From Chitinophagaceae bacterium (lineage in GTDB: Bacteria; Bacteroidota; Bacteroidia; Chitinophagales; Chitinophagaceae): a stretch of 39,470 bases of DNA. The notes below the pieces were generated by a model, which saw nothing but the letters and a program-made list of their open reading frames with translations, was not told where the DNA came from and did not search any database. Below are positions 33,229 through 39,470 of the stretch, in pieces. The first letter of the stretch is position 1, and each line of letters begins with the position of its first letter. The DNA lies in the NCBI GenBank assembly GCA_025449935.1, contig JANWIJ010000065.1, positions 1 to 39,470 on the forward strand. Direction: 5' to 3'. The position numbers and the translations under genes are program-made.

Positions 33229-33837
33229 CTAGTTGATTGTTTTGTTTTGATACTTTTTCCAGCCCTTCAAATATTTAATTCCTTTCGAAGTCTGGAAGCG
33301 TGTGGCAATTTGCTGCCAGTTCCCGTTTTTTGAAGTCCATACCAGGAAATGAAGATGCGGTACCATGGCATAACCCGTTTTACCACTCAGCGCAATGGTC
33401 TGTCCTTTTTTCACCGAATCCCCGACATTTACCAGGGCGCCGTTGTGCTGCAGGTGCCAGTACCCGGCCCTTGAACCATCGGGATGCTGTATTACAATAT
33501 TATTACCATGTGAACGGTACTTGCTTTTCAGCCCGCCACGGGTACCATCTTCTTTTACCCTAACCACCACACCTTCCCGGGCGGCCAGCACTTTTGTCCC
33601 GCGCTTCATATTGAAATCCAGTGCTGCTCTTTCTTTGTGGGTAAAAGGGCTGAAATAGCCCTGGATGACCCGGAAGGTTTTCCCTTCTTCATAAGGTAGG
33701 GCATAGACATAGCTGGTATCATCTTTAATAACCCCTTTCTGCAACAGCTTTACCTCTTTACGCAACGGATTTTTACTGGCATTGCATCCTGCAAGAACAA
33801 TAAGTAAAGAACCCACAAATAGTTTTACCACCATCAT
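33229..33837 (-). CDS. M23 family metallopeptidase, lipoprotein (paralogue A)
   Basis: This 202-residue protein has a lipobox VLAGC (Cys at 18), so it is probably membrane-anchored in the envelope. The M23 (LytM) domain contains FTHKERAALDF (H67 and D74), GTKVLAAREGVVV, SHGNNIVIQHPDGSRAGYWHLQ (H128) and VPHLHFLVW (H161, H163). These enzymes cleave peptide cross-links of peptidoglycan. The first histidine stands 7 residues before the Asp rather than 4 as in LytM, a variant also seen in the paralogue at 36530-37117. Both proteins start their domain with DSSYIY- or DTSYVY-ALP/TLPFE, so they are clearly homologous. Confidence 0.88.
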   Translation of the reverse strand: MMVVKLFVGSLLIVLAGCNASKNPLRKEVKLLQKGVIKDDTSYVYALPYEEGKTFRVIQGYFSPFTHKERAALDFNMKRGTKVLAAREGVVVRVKEDGTRGGLKSKYRSHGNNIVIQHPDGSRAGYWHLQHNGALVNVGDSVKKGQTIALSGKTGYAMVPHLHFLVWTSKNGNWQQIATRFQTSKGIKYLKGWKKYQNKTIN

Positions 33838-33970
33838 TGTTTTATACCATCCCTATCCGGTAAAAATAAGTTCATCCTGAAAATTTCCGGCTTCATAATT
33901 ATTTAATTTTTAGCCAAACTAAAATAACGTAGCTTATCTGTCCGATTTAATAACCTAAAAACCTAAAATT

Positions 33971-34354
33971 ATGCCAACAACAGAAGCCGTCATGACAACC
34001 CAGGATGTTGCCAACCGTTTCAATGAACTGGCCCAGACTGGCCAGTGGGACAAGGTACAGGAAGAATTGTATGCGGATGATGCCGTAAGTATCGAACCGG
34101 AGAAAGCGGCTGCCATGGGAATGACAAACGCAAAAGGACTGGATGCGATCCGGAAAAAAGGAGAAGCCTTTAACCAGATGGTAGAAGAAATGCATGGAGG
34201 CTACTCTACGCCCCCGGTGGTTGCAGGAAACCATTTCAGCGTGGCGATGGGGATGGATGTGACCCTGAAAGGCGCCGGCCGTACAAAGATGGATGAGATT
34301 GCTGTGTATGAAGTAAAAGATGGAAAAATCGCGAAAGAACAATTCTTCTTTTAA
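33971..34354 (+). CDS. NTF2/SnoaL-like protein
   Basis: This 127-residue soluble protein has a cone-shaped NTF2-like fold signature: DVANRFNELAQTGQWDKVQEELYADDAVSIEP at the start, KGLDAIRKKGEAFNQMVEEMHGG in the middle, and MDEIAVYEVKDGKIAKEQFFF at the end. Many such proteins are uncharacterised, some bind small molecules, and others are limonene-epoxide-hydrolase-like. No catalytic residues are obvious. The gene is transcribed alone, with a good terminator downstream. Two repeats of AACCTAAA lie 10-25 bp upstream of the start, in an A-rich leader. Confidence 0.75.
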   Translation: MPTTEAVMTTQDVANRFNELAQTGQWDKVQEELYADDAVSIEPEKAAAMGMTNAKGLDAIRKKGEAFNQMVEEMHGGYSTPPVVAGNHFSVAMGMDVTLKGAGRTKMDEIAVYEVKDGKIAKEQFFF

Positions 34355-34373
34355 CGGTTCTCAACGGGTTAGT

Positions 34374-34402
34374 AAGCGATTCCGGTTAGGGGTCGCTTTT
34401 TT
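34374..34402 (+). terminator. Rho-independent terminator after the NTF2-like gene
   Basis: AAGCGATTCC (34374-34383) pairs with GGGGTCGCTT (34389-34398) using two G-T wobbles, around a GGTTA loop. A T run follows. It separates the NTF2-like gene from purT, whose start is 16 bp beyond. Confidence 0.8.
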
Positions 34403-34417
34403 ATTTTACTTTGTACC

Positions 34418-35581
34418 ATGCACAAAAAAATATTACTGCTGGGCAGCGGTGAACTGGGCAAGGAATTGACGATCTCCTTAAAACGGCTGGGCCAGACCGT
34501 GGTGGCGGTGGATAGTTATGCCGGTGCCCCGGCCATGCAGGTCAGCGATGATTTTGAAGTGATCGACATGCTGAATGGGGAACAGCTGGATGCCCTGGTT
34601 GCCAAACACCAGCCCGACCTCGTTGTTCCTGAAATAGAAGCGATCCGCACGGAACGGTTTTATGCCTATGAAAATCAAAACATTCACGTAGTGCCCAGTG
34701 CTAAGGCGGCCAACTTTACCATGAACCGCAAACTGATCAGGGACATGGCCAGCCAGGAATTGGGCTTGCGTACCGCCCGGTATTTTTATGCTACCAGCTT
34801 CGCCCAATTTAGCGAAGCGGTTGATAAAATTGGAATGCCCTGTGTCGTAAAACCATTGATGTCTTCATCGGGCAAAGGACAAATGGTATTAAAAGAAACC
34901 GGGGACAGGCAAACAGTATGGGATTATGCTATCCGTAATTCCCGCGGCGACATACAGGAAGTGATCATCGAGGAATTTATTTCTTTTCACACGGAAATTA
35001 CGTTGCTGACCGTGACGCAGAAAAACGGGACAACCCTCTTCTGCCCGCCGATCGGCCACCGGCAGGAGAGAGGCGATTACCAGGAAAGCTGGCAACCGGT
35101 AGCGATCAGTGAAAATGATTATGCAGCGGCCTGCGATATGGCCAGGAAAGTTACCACAGCGTTGACCGGTGCAGGAATCTGGGGGGTTGAGTTTTTCCTG
35201 ACAGACAAGGGAGTTTATTTTTCTGAACTCAGCCCAAGGCCGCATGACACGGGCATGGTGACCCTGGCCGGCACGCAAAACCTTTCTGAGTTTGAGCTCC
35301 ATGCAAGAGCGATCCTCGGGTTACCCATCCCGGATATTAAACTTGAAAGAGCGGGCGCCAGTGCTGTAGTATTAGCCAACAAAATGGCAGATCATTTTAC
35401 CATAAACGGTATGGAAAAAGCATTGGAACAAACCAACACTGATATCCGGGTATTTGGAAAGCCAACCACAAGACCATACCGCCGGATGGCCGTAGCATTG
35501 GCCTATGACCTGCCCGGTGCGGATACCAGCTTATTAAGACGAAAAGCCAAAGCAGCGGCTGATAATATTTCTATTGAATAA
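34418..35581 (+). CDS. purT: Formate-dependent phosphoribosylglycinamide formyltransferase
   Basis: PurT makes formyl-GAR from GAR, formate and ATP in purine synthesis. The 387-residue ATP-grasp protein has the N-terminal motif [49 protein letters not shown], a P-loop-like SSSGKGQ (151-157) and [27 protein letters not shown]. Each of these is typical of PurT rather than PurK. It is cytosolic. A formate supply system is not evident nearby. It is followed by the cupin gene after 11 bp and so is likely co-transcribed with it. Confidence 0.96.
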   Translation: MHKKILLLGSGELGKELTISLKRLGQTVVAVDSYAGAPAMQVSDDFEVIDMLNGEQLDALVAKHQPDLVVPEIEAIRTERFYAYENQNIHVVPSAKAANFTMNRKLIRDMASQELGLRTARYFYATSFAQFSEAVDKIGMPCVVKPLMSSSGKGQMVLKETGDRQTVWDYAIRNSRGDIQEVIIEEFISFHTEITLLTVTQKNGTTLFCPPIGHRQERGDYQESWQPVAISENDYAAACDMARKVTTALTGAGIWGVEFFLTDKGVYFSELSPRPHDTGMVTLAGTQNLSEFELHARAILGLPIPDIKLERAGASAVVLANKMADHFTINGMEKALEQTNTDIRVFGKPTTRPYRRMAVALAYDLPGADTSLLRRKAKAAADNISIE

Positions 35582-35592
35582 ATACTTGCAGC

Positions 35593-35952
35593 ATGGAAAA
35601 AATAAACCTCGCAGAAAAACTATCCCAGTTCAGCGATTACTTCAACCCGAGAATTGCCGGGGAGCTGAATGGCCAGCAGGTAAAGCTGGTAAAATTCAGG
35701 GGAGAATTTGTCTGGCATCACCATGATAATGAGGATGAATTGTTTTATGTAGTAAAAGGATCTTTTGATATGCACGTAAAAGACAGGATCATTACGGTTA
35801 ATGCCGGGGAATTTCTAATCATGCCCCGTGGTATTGAACACAAACCCGTGGCACACGAAGAAGTGGAGATCATGTTGTTTGAACCGGCCAGTACCTTAAA
35901 TACCGGCAACGTGGAAAATGAAATGACCCGGAGAGAATTAAAACACCTGTAA
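35593..35952 (+). CDS. Cupin-domain protein
   Basis: This 119-residue single-domain cupin has the metal-binding motif WHHHDNEDELFYVVKGSF (His-x-His pair and Glu) and the second motif PRGIEHKPVAHEEVEIMLFEP. Proteins of this size often isomerise or bind small sugar-like or acid metabolites, but nothing here specifies the substrate. It follows purT after 11 bp. Its stop codon abuts that of the convergent SRPBCC gene (35952 and 35953). Confidence 0.85.
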   Translation: MEKINLAEKLSQFSDYFNPRIAGELNGQQVKLVKFRGEFVWHHHDNEDELFYVVKGSFDMHVKDRIITVNAGEFLIMPRGIEHKPVAHEEVEIMLFEPASTLNTGNVENEMTRRELKHL

Positions 35953-36471
35953 TCAGGCTTCACACATTTTTTTGAGGTTTTCCAGTCCTGTACCAAACTG
36001 GTGCGTTAGATTCTTAGTGATTATTGGCCCCATCAATCTTGCCATTGGCCAGGGAAGACCGCCACTGTTTTGCCAGGTCACTTTGGTTTCATTCCCATCA
36101 CCCCAGGGTTCAAAAAGCCAGTTGTCTTTCGCTTTGGATTTCCAGGGTTTCAGGAATTCCAATATAAAATGAATATGCCTGTCATCAATGCTTGAAACGG
36201 TCAGGCTGCCCACGCCAATTTTTTTTCCTTCCCAGGCATAGCGGTGCCCTGGTGTATTGGGTGTACCGGTGATCGTTTTCGCAGACAGGGGTTCTGATTG
36301 TTGCCAGGGATTCCAGGCGGCATAATCATTCAGGTTGCCCACTCTTTTTTTTACTTCATCCGCCGGTTTGCTGATGACGATCGATTTTTCAATATTATAG
36401 GTCTTTGGCATCAGGGCGGCAGCCATCAGTAATAATACAATCAGCCCTCCTATAATATAAACGATGATCAT
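35953..36471 (-). CDS. SRPBCC-superfamily protein with N-terminal membrane helix
   Basis: From ATG 36471 the protein has 172 residues. Residues 1-20 (MIIVYIIGGLIVLLLMAAAL) form a membrane anchor or uncleaved signal. The SRPBCC fold starts with YNIEKSIVISKPADEVKKRVGNLNDYAAWNPWQ, the first strand and helix of polyketide-cyclase/START-like domains. LEFLKPWKSKAKDNWLFEPW and TKVTWQNSGGLPWPMARLMGP follow. The family binds hydrophobic ligands; the ligand is unknown. The longer frame to 36648 overlaps the M23 gene and is rejected. Confidence 0.8.
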   Translation of the reverse strand: MIIVYIIGGLIVLLLMAAALMPKTYNIEKSIVISKPADEVKKRVGNLNDYAAWNPWQQSEPLSAKTITGTPNTPGHRYAWEGKKIGVGSLTVSSIDDRHIHFILEFLKPWKSKAKDNWLFEPWGDGNETKVTWQNSGGLPWPMARLMGPIITKNLTHQFGTGLENLKKMCEA

Positions 36472-36529
36472 AACAGGAAATTTAGGAAAGTCAAGGTAGC
36501 GAATTGAAGCGGCTGCGACAAACCGTTTA

Positions 36530-37117
36530 TCATTGGTGGAAGCTGCGGTAAAATTTCCCGGGCCGCAAATAAATAATTCCCTGCTGTGTATAAAACCGGG
36601 TAGGAAGCTGCACATGTTCTCCCGATGAGTTATACCCCTGCACTTCAAAATGCAAGTGCGGGAATGCAGAGTACCCGGTGTTCCCGCTCAGGCCAATCAG
36701 CTGACCTGTTTTGACGGTATCGCCGCTGCTGACCAACACACCCTCCTGCTGAAAATGCCAGTACCAGGCAGAAGAACCATCGGCGTGCAGGATCACCACG
36801 TAATTTCCATCTGTAAGATTCTCCGGTTTTAATCCCCCTTTATCAGAATCTTTTCTTGTCGCAGTCACAATGCCCTCCCTGGCCGCACAAACCCGGGTTC
36901 CATTCTTTACTTTAAAATCCAGCGCTCTTTCTCCTTTGTGGCTGAACATACTTTCATAGCCCTGCACCAGGAACACTTTCTTCTTATGTTCAAAGGGCAG
37001 TGTATAAATATAACTGCTGTCGTTCCTGAATTTCCCGTCTTTAAGTTCGCGGGTGGAATAATTCTGTTGTGAGAAAACAACGAGGGGCAGTAAAATAAAA
37101 AATAGAACAAGCTTCAT
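36530..37117 (-). CDS. M23 family metallopeptidase (paralogue B)
   Basis: From ATG 37117 it has 195 residues with a signal peptide (MKLVLFFILLPLVVFSQ). The M23 domain carries FSHKGERALDF (H60, D67), GTRVCAAREGIV, DGNYVVILHADGSSAWYWHFQ and FPHLHFEVQ (H154, H156). Its similarity to the 33229-33837 protein extends from the first strand (DSSYIYTLPFEHKKKVFLVQGY against DTSYVYALPYEEGKTFRVIQGY), which shows duplication within a few kilobases. The two differ in their N-terminal sorting: this one appears secreted, the other lipidated. It is probably a peptidoglycan endopeptidase. The start at 37183 in the longer frame is rejected, as it overlaps the end of the xanthine dehydrogenase gene. Confidence 0.87.
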   Translation of the reverse strand: MKLVLFFILLPLVVFSQQNYSTRELKDGKFRNDSSYIYTLPFEHKKKVFLVQGYESMFSHKGERALDFKVKNGTRVCAAREGIVTATRKDSDKGGLKPENLTDGNYVVILHADGSSAWYWHFQQEGVLVSSGDTVKTGQLIGLSGNTGYSAFPHLHFEVQGYNSSGEHVQLPTRFYTQQGIIYLRPGKFYRSFHQ

Positions 37118-37130
37118 AGAGAATTGCGAT

Positions 37131-39428
37131 TTACGTGGATGACTTCTGCCCTGCTTTGGATTTTTCATTGGGAGTTGTGGCATATAAACTCATCAATACC
37201 TTTTCCGGTGTCATCGGGGCATCATAAGGTATACTGGCAGTAGGATTAAAAGCTGTTACCGCGTTACGCAAGGCAAAATACGCACCGATCCCATACAGCA
37301 GGGGTGGTTCACCGACTGCTTTACTCCGGAAAATAGCCAGGTTTTCTTTTTCTGTTTCCAAAAAATGAATGGCAATTTCCTTTGGGACGGAATAGATATC
37401 CGGCACTTTGTAGGTGCTCAGTGCATTTGATTTTAGCCGTCCTTCCTTGTCATAGACAATTTCTTCCATCGTCATCCAGCCGATGCCCTGCACCAATCCC
37501 CCCTCGCACTGCCCGATATCAATGATGGGGTTCATGCTCTTGCCAAAATCGTGAACAATTTTTACCGAGTCAATTTCATAAATCCCCCGCAGGCAATCGA
37601 TCGTTGTGGTAATGATGGCCGTGCCATATACATGGTAGGTAAAGGGGTGGCCTTTCTCTTTTTTATTATCAAAATAAATACCCGGCGGGGCATAGTGAGC
37701 ATGTTCAGTAAGACTTACTCTTTTTTCAAAAGCAACCCAGGCCAGTTCGTTCCAGGGCCAGTCTGTTTTTTTCCCATCGATATATAACCAGTCATCTTTT
37801 ATTTCAACAGCTTCCGGTTTTGTCTTCCATGCATCGGCAGCCACCTGTTTCAATCGTTGCAGTATAGCCTGGCAAGCCAGCTCTGTTGCCTTCCCGTTCA
37901 GGTCAGAAGACGCACTGGCAGCCGTGGGCGAACTGTTGGCAATGCGATAGGTATTGGTCGTATTTATTTTTACCCTGGAGGGGTCAATGGATAAAGTGGC
38001 CGCTGCTACCTGCAATATTTTTGTATTCAACCCCTGCCCCATTTCCACCCCCGCGGTACTCACGCCCACACTTCCGTCATTGTATACATGCACCAGCGCC
38101 CTTGCCTGGTTCATATGTGTTTTGGTAAAGGAGATACCAAAACAGATGGGCATTAGTGCCAGCCCTTTTTTGTATAATTTATTTGCCGCATTAAAATCGT
38201 TTACTTCCTGCTGTAATTTTTTTACATCATAAAGTTCAGCGGCTTTGTTCCAGCATTCATTCGCTTCACTTTGCGCTATTTGTCCATAGGGAAATTCATC
38301 GCCCGACCGTAACAAGTTTTGTTGCTGGATCTGGGATGCCGGGATCTTTAACTGTTCGGCTGCTTTGGCGATAGCGGCTTCAATTACAAACATTCCCTGC
38401 GGACCGCCAAAGCCCCTGAAAGCGGTATTTGGGGGTAAATGCGTTCTGCAACTGTAGGCCGTTGCTTTTACATGGGGAACAAAATAGGAGTTGGTGCAAT
38501 GAAACAATGTTCTTTCCATTACCGCCGGCGATAAATCAGCAGCCGCTCCTGCGTTCTGGTAAAAAGTTACTTCGTAAGCAATGATCTTTAAATCTTTGTT
38601 CAACCCGATTTTAAAATCAGCGGAATAAGGATGCCGTTTCCCGGTCATGCGCATATCTTCCATTCGGTGAAGACAATACTTGACAGGTTTTTTTAAATGG
38701 AAGGATGCCAGTGCACACATCATCGCCCAGGTTGTTGCCTGGTCTTCTTTACCACCAAAACCCCCGCCCAGCCGGGTGGTATCTACCTCTATTAAACTCA
38801 TGGGAATGTTCAGTATTCTTGCGGCAGTCCTTTGCACGGCTGTCGGGCCCTGCGTTGAAGAATAGATCCGGGTGGCGCCGTTTTCCTGCGGAACCGCGTA
38901 AGCTCCCTGCGTTTCGATGTATAAATGTTCCTGCCCGTTGGTTTCGGTATTGCCTTCAATAATAAGATCACATGCACGCCAGGCATTTTCGGTATCACCC
39001 AGCCGGAATGTCCTCGGCGGAATGATCAGCTCTCCTTTTTCCTTTGCTTCCCGAGGATCGGTGATAACTGGCAAAGGGTCTATTACCACTTTTATTTTTT
39101 TCACAGCTGCCTTTGCTGCTTCATCTGAAGTGGCGATGACGAGGGCTACCGGCATTCCGCAAAAATGAACATGTTTATCCGCCAGCAATTCTTCATCTGC
39201 AATGATGCCCCCGACCTGGTTTTGCCCCGGGATATCCTTAGCAGTAAAAATGCGTACGACACCAGGCATCCCGGCCGCTTCTGTCATATCCAGTGATTTG
39301 ATTTTACCATGTGCCACTGGTGAATCAAACACGGAGGCATAGAGGGTGCCATTTACCAGGGGAATATCATCCAGGTAAACCGACTCCCCGCGGACATGTG
39401 TGTATGAATCAATATTCTTCATGATCAA
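37131..39428 (-). CDS. xdhB: Xanthine dehydrogenase-like molybdenum subunit
   Basis: This 765-residue large subunit of the xanthine oxidase family carries the molybdopterin-cytosine dinucleotide or molybdopterin cofactor. Motifs: RGESVYLDDIP at the start, STQGP (191-195), GGGFGGKEDQ (221-230), NTAFRGFGGPQG, GVEMGQGLNTKI and, near the end, SKAVGEPPLLYGIGAYFALRNA, whose Glu is the catalytic base in the family. It hydroxylates purines such as xanthine and hypoxanthine, or related aromatics; the substrate cannot be told by eye. The small FAD/Fe-S subunit should lie upstream, to the right of the window. The symbol is by family and tentative. The next frame upstream runs off the window edge. Confidence 0.9.
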   Translation of the reverse strand: MIMKNIDSYTHVRGESVYLDDIPLVNGTLYASVFDSPVAHGKIKSLDMTEAAGMPGVVRIFTAKDIPGQNQVGGIIADEELLADKHVHFCGMPVALVIATSDEAAKAAVKKIKVVIDPLPVITDPREAKEKGELIIPPRTFRLGDTENAWRACDLIIEGNTETNGQEHLYIETQGAYAVPQENGATRIYSSTQGPTAVQRTAARILNIPMSLIEVDTTRLGGGFGGKEDQATTWAMMCALASFHLKKPVKYCLHRMEDMRMTGKRHPYSADFKIGLNKDLKIIAYEVTFYQNAGAAADLSPAVMERTLFHCTNSYFVPHVKATAYSCRTHLPPNTAFRGFGGPQGMFVIEAAIAKAAEQLKIPASQIQQQNLLRSGDEFPYGQIAQSEANECWNKAAELYDVKKLQQEVNDFNAANKLYKKGLALMPICFGISFTKTHMNQARALVHVYNDGSVGVSTAGVEMGQGLNTKILQVAAATLSIDPSRVKINTTNTYRIANSSPTAASASSDLNGKATELACQAILQRLKQVAADAWKTKPEAVEIKDDWLYIDGKKTDWPWNELAWVAFEKRVSLTEHAHYAPPGIYFDNKKEKGHPFTYHVYGTAIITTTIDCLRGIYEIDSVKIVHDFGKSMNPIIDIGQCEGGLVQGIGWMTMEEIVYDKEGRLKSNALSTYKVPDIYSVPKEIAIHFLETEKENLAIFRSKAVGEPPLLYGIGAYFALRNAVTAFNPTASIPYDAPMTPEKVLMSLYATTPNEKSKAGQKSST

Positions 39429-39470
39429 TGGCCGCGGTCTTAAGCGTGGGATAATTTAAATTCCATAAAA

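Noticed and set aside
36472-36648. N-terminal extension of the SRPBCC gene
   Set aside because: It runs into the M23 paralogue B gene on the same strand and begins without a plausible signal; the ATG at 36471 gives a clean membrane segment.
39409-39470. Open minus-strand frame ending in TGA at 39411-39409, possibly the C-terminus of the small xanthine dehydrogenase subunit
   Set aside because: Only about 20 codons are visible before the window edge and no motif identifies them; another frame is also open for a few codons.

Overview
The window looks like chromosomal DNA from a Bacteroidota bacterium, most likely of the Chitinophagaceae/Sphingobacteriia type. Reasons: a family S46 dipeptidyl-peptidase, a DUF2480 protein, several -7 boxes close to the Bacteroidota TAnnTTTG consensus, start codons without clear Shine-Dalgarno sequences, and codon use of moderate GC content. 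No phage, transposase, rRNA, tRNA or CRISPR array was found. Almost all of the sequence is protein coding.

Left part (1-5069): five minus-strand genes. Two are small hypothetical proteins. Next come two visibly A+T-richer genes (1336-2424 and 2512-3912) separated by a 94-bp imperfect palindrome that resembles an integron attC site. The matching core sequence recurs upstream of 2512-3912, so that gene looks like a mobile cassette. nadA (quinolinate synthase) closes the group. Between nadA and the divergent S46 peptidase lies a 0.57-kb gene-free stretch with a 74-bp tract of about 89% A+T and a cluster of DnaA-box-like 9-mers. It is a good candidate for the chromosomal replication origin. Genes on its left run leftward, the first three on its right run rightward, and dnaN lies 11 kb away.

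Middle (5639-24551): an exported Asp/Glu-type dipeptidyl-peptidase (DPP11-like), a membrane-anchored SurA/PpiD-type foldase, DUF2480, CorA, and a kdnB-kdsB pair suggesting 8-amino-Kdo lipopolysaccharide chemistry. These are followed by an SH3b protein, a fatty acid hydroxylase, a DUF2007/zinc-ribbon protein and dnaN. A tight plus-strand operon then encodes a hypothetical protein, a cytosolic HtrA-like protease with a zinc ribbon, and RecX; the first two share a domain. A nitrilase-family amidase, then suhB-thiL-S41 protease on the minus strand, complete this part.

Right part (24679-39470): an unusual GT2 fused to a degenerate polyprenol-phosphate glycosylphosphotransferase-like module, a GH3 adenylating enzyme, LysE, MtgA, a GT39 membrane glycosyltransferase, and a nicotinamide riboside kinase-like ATPase and PnuC transporter split by an Hsp20 gene. 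Two M23 peptidase paralogues, an NTF2-like protein, PurT, a cupin, an SRPBCC protein and the molybdenum subunit of a xanthine dehydrogenase-like enzyme follow. Cell-envelope construction (kdnB, kdsB, GT2, GT39, MtgA, M23 peptidases) and NAD supply (nadA, the NadR-like kinase, pnuC) are the recurring themes.
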